Assembly (NCBI GenBank): GCA_947259235.1 | Contig: CAMYLL010000111.1 | Location: forward strand, 1-7,709 | DNA length: 7,709 nucleotides | Origin: an uncultured Pseudodesulfovibrio sp. | Lineage (GTDB): Bacteria > Desulfobacterota > Desulfovibrionia > Desulfovibrionales > Desulfovibrionaceae | Direction of reading: 5' to 3' | Shown: positions 1-6,318 of the stretch, one piece after another | Position numbering within the stretch: the first letter of the stretch is position 1 | Layout: every line of letters starts with the position of its first letter | Position numbers and translations under genes: made by a program | Notes under the pieces: model-generated | Told to the model about the DNA's origin: nothing | The model's input: the letters and a program-made list of their open reading frames with translations, nothing else | The model's database searches: none

Positions 1-567
1 CTGCTGGCCGGAATGCTTGGCCTCTTCATCGAGGTGACACATCCCGGTGCAATCTTTCCGGGCGTTGTCGGCGGGCTGTGCCTGCTTATCGGGCTGTATG
101 CCATGTCCATACTGCCCACATCCCTCACCGGGCTTTTGCTGATCTGTTTTTCTCTGGTGTTCTTTTTGCTGGAGATCAAGATAGTCAGCTTCGGGCTGCT
201 CGGCCTGGCCGGAGCGGTGTCAATGTTCGTCGGCTCCCTTTTGCTTTTCCAGGATGATTATGGGACAGCCGCACTGCCGCTTGTCTATATTGTTGTGCCG
301 GTGATCCTCGTCTGCGCCATCGGGATCGTGCTCGTTTTCTTCGTGGCACGATCACAGCAGATCGTGAGACCTGCCGGACTCGCTGAACTGGTTGGCATGA
401 CCGGGCGGGTGCGCTCCTGGGAAGGCGATACGGGTCAAATATTCATACGTGGCGAAATTTGGGCCGCAAAGCGGTCCAGCGCGAACTTTACCCCCCGGCG
501 CGACATGGAAGTCCAGGTTGTATCCGCAAAGGGCTTAACGCTCGAAATTGGGCCTTTGGCCTCTTAA
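1..567 (+). CDS. nfeD: NfeD family membrane protein, C-terminal part (5' end outside window)
   Basis: The reading frame is open from base 1, so the true start lies upstream and only the last 188 residues are visible. They contain four to five hydrophobic segments (about residues 1-10, 20-38, 43-58, 62-83 and 94-116). A soluble tail of about 70 residues follows, carrying the OB-fold expected of NfeD, with GMTG at 132-135 and GEIWAA at 151-156. The motif [12 protein letters not shown] (13-24) is typical of the membrane part of long NfeD proteins, which usually carry a ClpP-like serine protease domain at the N-terminus. That domain cannot be checked here. NfeD proteins work with SPFH/slipin proteins in membrane quality control or microdomain organisation, and a slipin gene follows after 37 nt, which supports the call. 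The ATG at base 13 is an internal Met, because conserved sequence continues upstream of it. Confidence 0.87.
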   Translation: MLAGMLGLFIEVTHPGAIFPGVVGGLCLLIGLYAMSILPTSLTGLLLICFSLVFFLLEIKIVSFGLLGLAGAVSMFVGSLLLFQDDYGTAALPLVYIVVPVILVCAIGIVLVFFVARSQQIVRPAGLAELVGMTGRVRSWEGDTGQIFIRGEIWAAKRSSANFTPRRDMEVQVVSAKGLTLEIGPLAS

Positions 568-569
568 CC

Positions 570-588
570 CCCGCCAGACGCGGGTTTT
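570..588 (+). terminator. weak terminator-like hairpin between nfeD and the slipin gene
   Basis: CCCGC (570-574) pairs with GCGGG (580-584) around a 5-nt loop, and TTTT (585-588) follows directly. A 5-bp stem with only four T's is weak. It may act as a partial attenuator that lowers slipin expression relative to nfeD, or it may be chance in GC-rich DNA. Confidence 0.27.
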
Positions 589-604
589 CGAACGAGGAGT
601 AGTC

Positions 605-1369
605 ATGTTCATACCTCAGGTTGTTGTTTTGGTGCTTTTGGTAGTCCTCGCGGTTTCCGCGCTGCGCGTGCTCAATGAATATGAGCGCGGTGTCATCTTT
701 CGTCTCGGCCGATGTCTCAAGGCCAAGGGGCCGGGGCTCATCATTTTGATTCCGATCATAGATAAGATGGTCAAGGTTTCCCTGCGCATCCTGACCCTCG
801 ACGTTCCCAATCAGGACGTCATCACCAAGGACAACGTCAGCCTCAAGGTCAACGCGGTCGTCTATTTTCGCGTCGTTGATCCGGTCAAGGCGATACTCGA
901 AATAGAGGATTACATGTTCGGAACTTCACAACTTGCGCAAACCACCTTGCGTAGCGTATGTGGTGGCGTCGAGCTTGATGAGCTCCTGTCGCACCGCGAC
1001 AAGGTCAACTCGCAAATCCAGACGATACTGGATGAGCACACAGACCCCTGGGGTATCAAGGTTGCTACCGTCGAGGTAAAATACATCGACTTGCCCCAGG
1101 AGATGCAGCGGGCCATGGCCAAGCAGGCAGAGGCGGAGCGAGAACGCCGGGCCAAGATCATCGCGGCGGAAGGTGAATTTCAGGCAGCCACCAAGCTTGC
1201 TGACGCGGCTGAGATCATCAGTCACCACCCGGCCGCGCTCCAACTTCGCTACTTGCAAACCATGCGGGAGATGGCGTCCGAGGGCAGAAACGCCACGGTC
1301 ATCCCGATCCCGCTTGATATCTTGAACATGCTGATGCCTACCAAGGCCGGCGTCATACCAAAGGATTAG
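605..1369 (+). CDS. slipin family (SPFH/stomatin-like) membrane protein
   Basis: This 254-residue protein has one N-terminal membrane segment (about residues 4-20) and then the SPFH (band 7) domain. Family features in order are [13 protein letters not shown] (24-36), GPGL near 42-45, [10 protein letters not shown] (52-61), [11 protein letters not shown] (66-76), VVYFRV (85-90), [11 protein letters not shown] (108-118), DPWGIKV (147-153) and [21 protein letters not shown] (163 onward), which begins a charged helical, probably coiled-coil region ending near 205. Slipins form ring-like membrane oligomers and are the classic partners of NfeD proteins, encoded just upstream here. The start at 605 is chosen because GAGGAG (594-599) lies 5 nt before it and the hydrophobic anchor starts at once. 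An in-frame ATG at 548 would add 19 residues overlapping nfeD and lacks family character. Residue 120 (GGVELDEL) differs slightly from the usual Gly-Gln/His stretch but nothing essential is missing. Confidence 0.93.
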   Translation: MFIPQVVVLVLLVVLAVSALRVLNEYERGVIFRLGRCLKAKGPGLIILIPIIDKMVKVSLRILTLDVPNQDVITKDNVSLKVNAVVYFRVVDPVKAILEIEDYMFGTSQLAQTTLRSVCGGVELDELLSHRDKVNSQIQTILDEHTDPWGIKVATVEVKYIDLPQEMQRAMAKQAEAERERRAKIIAAEGEFQAATKLADAAEIISHHPAALQLRYLQTMREMASEGRNATVIPIPLDILNMLMPTKAGVIPKD

Positions 1370-1378
1370 ACACACTTC

Positions 1379-2386
1379 ATGAAAATACTTGTTACCGGAG
1401 CTGCTGGATTCATTGGTTTCCACCTCTCACGCAAACTCATTGGCGAGGGGCACACTGTCGTTGGTCTGGACAACCTCAACGACTATTACGACGTCAACCT
1501 GAAGAAGGCCCGCCTTGCCATTCTTCAGGAAAGCGACCTGTTCAAGCATGTGAACATCAGTCTTGAGCACGATCAACCCATGAGCGATCTGTTCAAGACC
1601 GAGCAGTTCACCCATGTGGTCAACCTCGCGGCCCAGGCAGGCGTTCGCTACAGCATTGAGAACCCCAAGTCCTACATCGACTCGAACGTTGTGGGTTTTC
1701 TCAATATTCTAGAAGGTTGTCGCCATAACGGGGTAGAGCACCTCGTTTACGCCTCCAGCAGCTCCGTCTATGGCATGAACACCAAGATGCCGCTCAACCC
1801 CCACGAAGGGGTTGATCATCCCATGAGCCTTTACGCTGCCACAAAGAAGGCCAACGAGATGATGGCCCACTCCTACAGCAACCTCTACAGCCTCCCCACC
1901 ACGGGCCTGCGGTTCTTCACAGTCTATGGTCCCTGGGGCCGCCCTGACATGGCGCTTTTCCTCTTCACCAAAAACATCCTTGAAGAGAAGCCCATCAACG
2001 TCTTCAACTACGGCAAGATGCGCCGCGACTTCACCTACATCGACGATATCGTCGAGGGCGTGGTCCGCGTTGTGAAGAATACCGCGGCTCCCAACCCGGA
2101 GTGGGATGGCGACAAGCCGGACCCGTGCTCCAGCTCCGTACCGTTTCGCGTTTACAACATCGGCAACAATCAGGTTGTCGAGCTGTCGCGCTACATTGAG
2201 GTCATTGAGGAAGTTGTGGGCAAGAAGGCCATCTACAACTACCTGCCCATGCAGCCCGGCGACGTGCCCGCCACAGAGGCCGACGTGGATGACCTTGTCC
2301 GCGATGTGAACTTCAAGCCGGACACCTCCATTGAGGTGGGTATTCGCAACTTCATCGACTGGTACCGCGAGTACTACGGGAAATAA
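1379..2386 (+). CDS. NAD-dependent epimerase, UDP-glucuronate 4-epimerase type
   Basis: This is a 335-residue extended short-chain dehydrogenase/reductase. The NAD-binding glycine motif GAAGFIG is at residues 7-13, with D31 after the second beta strand. Catalytic candidates are S127 in ASSSSVYG and Y152/K156 in [21 protein letters not shown] (31-46), [16 protein letters not shown] (181-196), [10 protein letters not shown] (215-224) and [18 protein letters not shown] (289-306) are characteristic of UDP-glucuronate 4-epimerases (CapI-like). These interconvert UDP-glucuronate and UDP-galacturonate for capsule, O-antigen or other surface polysaccharide. A UDP-glucuronate 5-epimerase or a related C4 specificity cannot be excluded from sequence alone. 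The gene starts 9 nt after the slipin stop, with AAGGA (1361-1365) as a distant ribosome binding site, so it is probably co-transcribed. A strong terminator follows 56 nt after the stop. Confidence 0.93.
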   Translation: MKILVTGAAGFIGFHLSRKLIGEGHTVVGLDNLNDYYDVNLKKARLAILQESDLFKHVNISLEHDQPMSDLFKTEQFTHVVNLAAQAGVRYSIENPKSYIDSNVVGFLNILEGCRHNGVEHLVYASSSSVYGMNTKMPLNPHEGVDHPMSLYAATKKANEMMAHSYSNLYSLPTTGLRFFTVYGPWGRPDMALFLFTKNILEEKPINVFNYGKMRRDFTYIDDIVEGVVRVVKNTAAPNPEWDGDKPDPCSSSVPFRVYNIGNNQVVELSRYIEVIEEVVGKKAIYNYLPMQPGDVPATEADVDDLVRDVNFKPDTSIEVGIRNFIDWYREYYGK

Positions 2387-2442
2387 GATCAGCACCACGA
2401 TCTGCGCGCGATCGCGAGGCGCATCATGATGAGTCAAACCCC

Positions 2443-2476
2443 ACACGGGCGGCAAATGAGCCGCCCGTGTTTTTTT
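2443..2476 (+). terminator. strong intrinsic terminator after the epimerase gene
   Basis: ACACGGGCGGC (2443-2453) and GCCGCCCGTGT (2460-2470) form a perfect 11-bp stem with a 6-nt AAATGA loop. It runs into seven T's (2470-2476). It closes the nfeD-slipin-epimerase block and isolates the downstream par locus from read-through. Confidence 0.92.
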
Positions 2477-2543
2477 ATGGTCAAATTTTGCTCTCGTTCT
2501 TGCGTTCATTCCGGTTTCGGCCTAGGAACAGACATGGCCTGAG

Positions 2544-2572
2544 TTGAATTGTTTCACGTGAAACAATTTGAT
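2544..2572 (+). promoter_or_regulatory. possible sigma-70-type promoter for parA, with parS site 1 in its spacer
   Basis: TTGAAT (2544-2549) and TTTGAT (2567-2572) each match the -35 and -10 consensus at 4 of 6 positions and are separated by 17 bp. The spacer is almost exactly parS site 1 (2550-2565). If the promoter is real, ParB bound at parS would cover it and could autoregulate the locus. The hexamers are weak, so this is only a candidate. Confidence 0.3.
2550..2565. promoter_or_regulatory. parS: parS site 1 (ParB-binding centromere-like site)
   Basis: TGTTTCACGTGAAACA is a perfect 16-bp palindrome and an exact match to the well-known chromosomal parS consensus TGTTNCACGTGAAACA. Perfect dyad symmetry extends three bases further on each side (2547-2568). 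It lies 95 bp before parA and in the same locus as parB, the gene for its binding protein. Confidence 0.96.
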
Positions 2573-2586
2573 GAGCGGGTGGTGAT

Positions 2587-2602
2587 TGTTTCACGTGAAA
2601 CA
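2587..2602. promoter_or_regulatory. parS: parS site 2 (ParB-binding centromere-like site)
   Basis: This is a second exact copy of TGTTTCACGTGAAACA. Symmetry stops at the 16-bp core, unlike site 1. Its centre is 37 bp from that of site 1, roughly 3.5 helical turns. It ends 42 bp before the parA start codon and would lie in the parA leader if the upstream promoter candidate is used. Confidence 0.96.
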
Positions 2603-2644
2603 TGAGCACCCAAGGGACAACCGTAGTGCGCAAGTGAGGATCCT

Positions 2645-3418
2645 GTGGCGAGAAGAATCGTTGTGGCGAATCAGAAGGGCGGGGTTGGCAAGACGACAAC
2701 GTCCGTGAATCTGGCGGCGTCTTTGGCTGTGATGGAAAAAAAGGTGTTGCTCGTGGATTGCGATCCGCAGGGAAACGCATCCAGCGGGCTGGGGTTCTAC
2801 CCCGGCGACAAGCGTGAGAATATTTACACGGTAATGTTTGAGCCGAAGAACATCCACAAGGCCATCTATCAGACGGATATTCCCTTTCTGGATATTCTGC
2901 CTGGAACCCAGGACTTGGTGGGGGCGGAGATAGAGCTGGTGGATAAGTTCGGCCGCGAATACTACCTGCGCGATCTTATCGAATCAATTGACGACGAGTA
3001 CGACTACATGCTCATCGACTGCCCGCCGTCTCTTGGGCTGCTGACGGTCAACGCCTTGTGCGCTGCAACAGAGCTTTTGGTTCCGCTCCAGTGCGAGTAT
3101 TACGCATTGGAGGGTATTGCGCAGCTGCTCATGACATACGAGCTCGTGCGCAAGCGGCTCAACACACAGCTTGACATACTGGGCGTCGTCCTGACCATGT
3201 ATGATTCCCGGAACAGATTGTCATGGCAGGTCAAGAACGAAGTTCGCAAGGCGTTCCCCCAGCACCTGTTCGAGACGATCATTCCGCGCAATGTGCGTTT
3301 GTCTGAGGCGCCGAGCTTCGGCAAACCCGTGATCAACTATGATATCAAGTCTCGCGGGGCAGAGGCGTATCTGGCTTTGGCTCAAGAAGTGGCGAAAAGC
3401 ACGACGGGGCGGGGATAA
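2645..3418 (+). CDS. parA: ParA/Soj chromosome partitioning ATPase
   Basis: This 257-residue P-loop ATPase of the MinD/ParA group is the usual length for a chromosomal Soj-type protein with no N-terminal helix-turn-helix. The deviant Walker A motif KGGVGKTTT is at residues 11-19, with the signature lysine K11 and the nucleotide lysine K16. The switch region is VDCDPQGN (37-44), and Walker B is LIDCPPS (123-129, D125). YDSRNRLS (186-193) and RNVRLSEAPSFGKP (215-228) are typical of the DNA-binding and dimer face of this family. ParA binds nucleoid DNA non-specifically as an ATP dimer and moves ParB-parS complexes to segregate replicated origins. The GTG start at 2645 is preceded by GAGGA (2636-2640) and starts directly at the first beta strand. 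ParB is encoded downstream, but not adjacent: an opposite-strand gene lies between. Confidence 0.97.
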   Translation: MARRIVVANQKGGVGKTTTSVNLAASLAVMEKKVLLVDCDPQGNASSGLGFYPGDKRENIYTVMFEPKNIHKAIYQTDIPFLDILPGTQDLVGAEIELVDKFGREYYLRDLIESIDDEYDYMLIDCPPSLGLLTVNALCAATELLVPLQCEYYALEGIAQLLMTYELVRKRLNTQLDILGVVLTMYDSRNRLSWQVKNEVRKAFPQHLFETIIPRNVRLSEAPSFGKPVINYDIKSRGAEAYLALAQEVAKSTTGRG

Positions 3419-3435
3419 ATCGGATGCGAAGGGCT

Positions 3436-3469
3436 GGTGATCACTCACAGGCAGGGGCGAGTGATCACC
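3436..3469. repeat. 11-bp perfect inverted repeat between the convergent genes
   Basis: GGTGATCACTC (3436-3446) and GAGTGATCACC (3459-3469) are exact reverse complements around a 12-nt loop. The element lies between the stops of parA (3418) and the opposite-strand zinc-ribbon gene (3489). Neither strand has a following T run, so it is not a classic intrinsic terminator. It could be a bidirectional mRNA end structure or a protein-binding site. Each arm holds the 8-bp palindrome GTGATCAC, and a third TGATCA (3486-3491) plus the palindrome TGAACGTTCA (3471-3480) follow. Confidence 0.6.
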
Positions 3470-3488
3470 ATGAACGTTCACGGGGTGA

Positions 3489-3914
3489 TCAGTATCTGCC
3501 TTCCTTGGTGCGGATTTTATCATCTACATACGGTGTACATTCGGTCCTGATTGCGTCCTTGAAGTGTTTTTTGACCACCTTTGCCTGGCACTGGGTGCAC
3601 AAAAACGAGACGAGGCCCGCCAGGTTTGCCGAAGTAAGGCGGAATTTGCGCGGCTCGTCCGCCTGCCAGTCCAGGGTGGTGGTGCCGCAGTGTTCGCAGT
3701 GGACATCGGTATCTACGGGATACGGGAAATCCCAGTATTGCTTGAGGGTTTCCCAGTCGGCGGTCGGTTCGGGGCGTACCTCGACCTTGGGCTGGTCCAC
3801 GAGCCCCAAGGTGGCATAGACTGTCGCCCTGGCCGCGGTCCACGCCTCGGCGGAGAGCAGGGCGCCTATGAGGTTGCCGTCCTTGTCGAAAAGTTCGTTG
3901 ATGTGATCTGACAT
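3489..3914 (-). CDS. zinc-ribbon protein of unknown function, encoded antisense within the par locus
   Basis: I do not recognise this 141-residue protein. It has two CxxC pairs, C73/C76 (CEHC) and C106/C109 (CTQC), separated by 29 residues, as in a zinc ribbon. The N-terminal 40 residues (INELFDKDGNLIGALLSAEAW) resemble a small mixed alpha/beta domain. An acidic and proline-containing linker (44-66) leads to the cysteine part, and the tail is basic. No signal peptide or membrane segment is seen, so it is probably cytoplasmic. The start at 3914 is supported by GGAG (complement of 3920-3923) 5 nt upstream and by a promoter candidate. The frame stays open for 57 more codons upstream, but that part overlaps parB and lacks a binding site. 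The gene converges with parA and diverges from parB. Any link to segregation is inference from position only. A nucleic-acid-binding or regulatory role would fit the ribbon. Confidence 0.8.
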   Translation of the reverse strand: MSDHINELFDKDGNLIGALLSAEAWTAARATVYATLGLVDQPKVEVRPEPTADWETLKQYWDFPYPVDTDVHCEHCGTTTLDWQADEPRKFRLTSANLAGLVSFLCTQCQAKVVKKHFKDAIRTECTPYVDDKIRTKEGRY

Positions 3915-3945
3915 GAAAGCTCCGATGGTTACTGTGGTTCGGAGG

Positions 3946-3974
3946 GTTATAGGCACTAAACCCCATCGGGGCAA
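3946..3974 (-). promoter_or_regulatory. candidate promoter for the zinc-ribbon gene
   Basis: Read on the minus strand, TTGCCC (complement of 3969-3974, 4 of 6) and TATAAC (complement of 3946-3951, 5 of 6) are separated by 17 bp. Transcription would start near 3939, giving a leader of about 25 nt that contains the GGAG ribosome binding site. On the other strand CATAAT (3979-3984) is a possible -10 for parB, but I see no convincing -35 for it. Confidence 0.42.
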
Positions 3975-3979
3975 GGTGC
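3953..3979. promoter_or_regulatory. interrupted dyad in the divergent zinc-ribbon/parB control region
   Basis: GCAC-N4-CCCC-N3-GGGG-N4-GTGC is exactly symmetric about base 3966. Most of it fills the spacer between the -35 and -10 candidates of the zinc-ribbon gene. Its position suggests an operator, but the symmetry is only 8 matched pairs and no regulator is known. Confidence 0.3.
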
Positions 3980-4006
3980 ATAATGATAGCAGAAGGAGAG
4001 TGGCCC

Positions 4007-4927
4007 ATGGCTGCAGGTAATAGAGGGTTGGGACGCGGCTTGGATGCGCTGCTGGGCGGTGTGCGTGAAGACGAGCAGAAAACATCCGACGCCTCTGATG
4101 TGCGGATGATAGCGGTGGGGGACATCAAGCCCAATCCCTATCAGCCGCGACGCGAGTTCTCGCAGGCCGGGCTTGAGGACCTGTGCGCCTCGATCACGGC
4201 GCGTGGCGTGCTTCAGCCCGTTCTGGTGCGGTCGCTCGACCATGGCGGGTTTGAGCTGGTGGCCGGTGAGCGGCGTCTGCGTGCGACCAAGCTGGCCGGA
4301 CTGGCCGCCATTCCCGCCCTTGTGCGCGAGATGACCGACCAGGAGAGCCTGGCCATAGCGCTCATAGAAAACCTCCAGCGAGAGGACCTCAACGCCATAG
4401 AAGAGGCGCAGGGCTACCATCAGCTCCAGCAGGAATTCGGTCTGAGCCAGGATGAGCTTGCCAGACAGGTGGGCAAGAGCCGCTCAGCCGTTGCCAACGC
4501 ATTGCGGCTGCTCCACCTGCCCCAGGCTGTGCAGCTCTCCATTCAGCAGGGGGCCATATCCGCCGGTCATGGCAGGGCGATAATGAGCGTGACGGATGAA
4601 GCGGTGCAGGCTGAGCTGCATCGTCGAATTGAGGAGAACGGGCTGACCGTGCGCCAGGCTGAATCCCAGGCCGCTTTTTGGAAGCAAAATGAACGGCTGC
4701 CCGGCGCTGCGGACCTGGAACCCGCTGCCGCGCCCTCCGGCGCTACAAAGCAAAGCACCGAGCCGCTGAGCCCGGAGCTTGAGTCGCTGCAGGCTACGCT
4801 GAGTGAATTGCTGGGCGTCAAGGTTCAGGTCTCAGGCTCCAGTGAAAAAGGCAAGGTTACGATACGTTACACCAATGCAGATGGATTGCGGTCGCTTGCG
4901 GAAAGACTTGGGGTGGAGCTGGCCTGA
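4007..4927 (+). CDS. parB: ParB/Spo0J chromosome partitioning protein
   Basis: This 306-residue protein has the full chromosomal ParB architecture. The N-terminal peptide RGLGRGLDALL (6-16), with R10, is the part that stimulates ParA ATPase. The CTP-binding ParB/Srx-like domain follows, with NPYQPRREF (43-51), AGERRLRATKLAG (86-98) and ENLQREDLNAIEEA (121-134). A helix-turn-helix parS-binding domain comes next (LSQDELARQVGKSRSAVANA, about 146-165). A variable linker (about 225-260) leads to a C-terminal dimerisation domain (262-306). The start at 4007 is preferred over the in-frame ATG at 3983 because AAGGAG (3993-3998) lies 8 nt before it and the conserved peptide begins at once. ParB loads at parS, here two sites 1.4 kb upstream, clamps and slides on DNA with CTP, and is moved by ParA. 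It is separated from parA by an antisense gene, which is unusual. Confidence 0.97.
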   Translation: MAAGNRGLGRGLDALLGGVREDEQKTSDASDVRMIAVGDIKPNPYQPRREFSQAGLEDLCASITARGVLQPVLVRSLDHGGFELVAGERRLRATKLAGLAAIPALVREMTDQESLAIALIENLQREDLNAIEEAQGYHQLQQEFGLSQDELARQVGKSRSAVANALRLLHLPQAVQLSIQQGAISAGHGRAIMSVTDEAVQAELHRRIEENGLTVRQAESQAAFWKQNERLPGAADLEPAAAPSGATKQSTEPLSPELESLQATLSELLGVKVQVSGSSEKGKVTIRYTNADGLRSLAERLGVELA

Positions 4928-5064
4928 GTCAAGCCGGACCGCAGGCCGACGGCGAAGCCGGATCCGTGGTTGTGTGAAGCTGTGACAGTTTTTTGCTATG
5001 AACACCGTGATCTTTGAGCTGGTGACTGCCGTGATCGCACGAATGTGCGGCGAACAATGATCAG

Positions 5065-5093
5065 GCTCGGGTGCTTGTGGCCCGGGCCCGAGC
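5065..5093 (+). terminator. weak hairpin after parB, possible factor-dependent end
   Basis: GCTCGGG (5065-5071) pairs with CCCGAGC (5087-5093), and the 15-nt loop overlaps the 10-bp palindrome GGCCCGGGCC (5079-5088). The following GCTTGTTT is only partly T-rich. The 231-bp gap also has CGCAC-gaat-GTGCG (5036-5049) and a feeble hairpin ending in six T's (4977-4994). No single element is a convincing terminator, nor do I see a strong promoter for the next gene. Confidence 0.3.
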
Positions 5094-5158
5094 GCTTGTT
5101 TGAAAAGATCGCGAAACAACGATGGTTAATCCGATAAAAGAAGAGATAGTGGACAAGT

Positions 5159-6187
5159 ATGACACTGAAGAATATCCAACAGGCAGTGAGTGCCCTGCGC
5201 GGGAAAAAGGTCATGATCATAGGTGATCTGATGCTTGATCATTATATGATAGGCGGCGTTGATCGCATATCGCCGGAGGCGCCGGTTCCCGTGGTGCGCG
5301 TGGAGCGTGAGACATCGCTCCTCGGCGGTGCGGGCAACGTTGCCAGAAACATCGTCTCCCTCGGGGGCGAGGCGCTGCTTGTCTCCACCGTGGGAACCGA
5401 TGAGGACGGGGCTCGACTGGACCGTCTCTGCAACAAAGCGCAGGTTCGCACAAAGCTCATCCGCGACCCGGCAAGGCCGACGACCAAAAAGACCAGAATC
5501 ATTGCAGGAAACCAGCAGGTCGTCCGAGTGGACCATGAGCTTGCCGTCCCGCTCCAGGACGAGGAAATGGATGATCTCTTCAACTATCTCCAATCCGTTG
5601 TGGACGACTACCGCGTGATCATTCTTTCAGACTACGGGAAGGGATTTATCTGCGAAGAGTTCATGGGCCGGTTCATGGCCATGGTCGAGGAGAGGGACGA
5701 CAGGCCGCTGGTGTTGGTGGACCCGAAAACGGTCAATTACGACCTCTACCAGGGGGTGGATCTGCTGACTCCCAACACCAAGGAGGCGGGCGAAGGCGCG
5801 GGCCTGCCCGTCAAGGGACAGGATACCGTGATCAGGGCCGGGCGGGCCCTGTTCGACCGGCTGGGCTGCCACAACCTGCTCATCACCATGGGCGGCGACG
5901 GCATGGCTCTTTTCGAAGGAACAGAATCCATCACCCATATCCCGACCTTTGCACGAAAGGTGTATGATGTGACAGGAGCGGGCGACACTGTCATCGCCAC
6001 AGTTGCCCTTGCCCTGGCTGCCGGGCTCAACCTGCTCATGGCCTGCACACTGGCCAACTATGCGGCGGGTGTCGTGGTGGGGCAGGTTGGCGCGGCGTCG
6101 GCCACACCAGATGATCTGCTCGCGGCCATGGCCGAGCATCCCGAACCGGCCTCCACGGTATGGCATGAAAAAGGTCATTCATTTTGA
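5159..6187 (+). CDS. rfaE1: D-glycero-beta-D-manno-heptose-7-phosphate kinase (single-domain RfaE1)
   Basis: This 342-residue PfkB/ribokinase-family sugar kinase phosphorylates heptose 7-phosphate at C1 to make the bisphosphate, an early step toward ADP-heptose for lipopolysaccharide inner core. Family motifs are IGDLMLDHYMIGGVDRISPEAPVPVV (21-46), LGGAGNVARNI (55-65) with the substrate-binding glycines, ILSDYGKG (155-162), DPK (188-190), LTPN (203-206) and the PfkB signature VTGAGDT (271-277), with D276 as catalytic base. The protein stops after the kinase domain. The E. coli HldE equivalent is about 477 residues and carries a fused nucleotidyltransferase domain, so the adenylyltransferase must be encoded elsewhere. 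The ATG at 5159 has only a weak GTGGA (5149-5153) upstream, but conserved sequence starts soon after it and no better in-frame start is visible. Confidence 0.94.
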   Translation: MTLKNIQQAVSALRGKKVMIIGDLMLDHYMIGGVDRISPEAPVPVVRVERETSLLGGAGNVARNIVSLGGEALLVSTVGTDEDGARLDRLCNKAQVRTKLIRDPARPTTKKTRIIAGNQQVVRVDHELAVPLQDEEMDDLFNYLQSVVDDYRVIILSDYGKGFICEEFMGRFMAMVEERDDRPLVLVDPKTVNYDLYQGVDLLTPNTKEAGEGAGLPVKGQDTVIRAGRALFDRLGCHNLLITMGGDGMALFEGTESITHIPTFARKVYDVTGAGDTVIATVALALAAGLNLLMACTLANYAAGVVVGQVGAASATPDDLLAAMAEHPEPASTVWHEKGHSF

Positions 6188-6318
6188 ATTGTCAGATGAA
6201 CAGTATGCAGACCGCAACAGACTGCGAATGACGACGACCAGCCTGACCATGACGGCATGTGGATTGTGGGGCTCTACCGATCGCTGCCAAAAGTCTTAGC
6301 CAGAAAGAGGTGACGCAT

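Noticed and set aside
1709..2509. 266-codon open frame on the minus strand over the epimerase gene
   Set aside because: It mirrors a clearly conserved + strand enzyme, has no recognisable motif, and runs through the strong terminator. Long antisense frames are common opposite GC-rich genes.
3424..3911. Plus-strand frames of 131 and 115 codons between parA and parB
   Set aside because: Their translations lack domain character and a good ribosome binding site. The minus-strand frame has paired CxxC motifs, a GGAG site and a promoter candidate.
3915..4085. Longer minus-strand form of the zinc-ribbon gene (198 codons)
   Set aside because: The extension overlaps the parB start on the opposite strand and has no ribosome binding site. 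The start at 3914 has one at good spacing.
5122..5226. Short frame from ATG 5122 overlapping the start of rfaE1
   Set aside because: It is in a different frame from the kinase, lacks a ribosome binding site, and ends within conserved kinase coding sequence.
4961..5264. Nine GATC sites in about 300 bp, suggesting an origin-like methylation cluster
   Set aside because: Several lie in rfaE1 coding sequence, and other coding stretches (for example 303-363 with four) are equally rich, so it looks like a general base-use trend. The 24-bp spacing is kept as a separate finding.
6189..6217. TTGTCA as a -35 for a phosphofructokinase promoter
   Set aside because: There is no matching -10 hexamer at 16-18 bp. 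The nearest TATGCA is only 9 bp away.
6228..6299. 23-codon open frame in the gap before the phosphofructokinase gene
   Set aside because: It has no ribosome binding site and no hydrophobic or conserved feature, and a frame this short is expected by chance.
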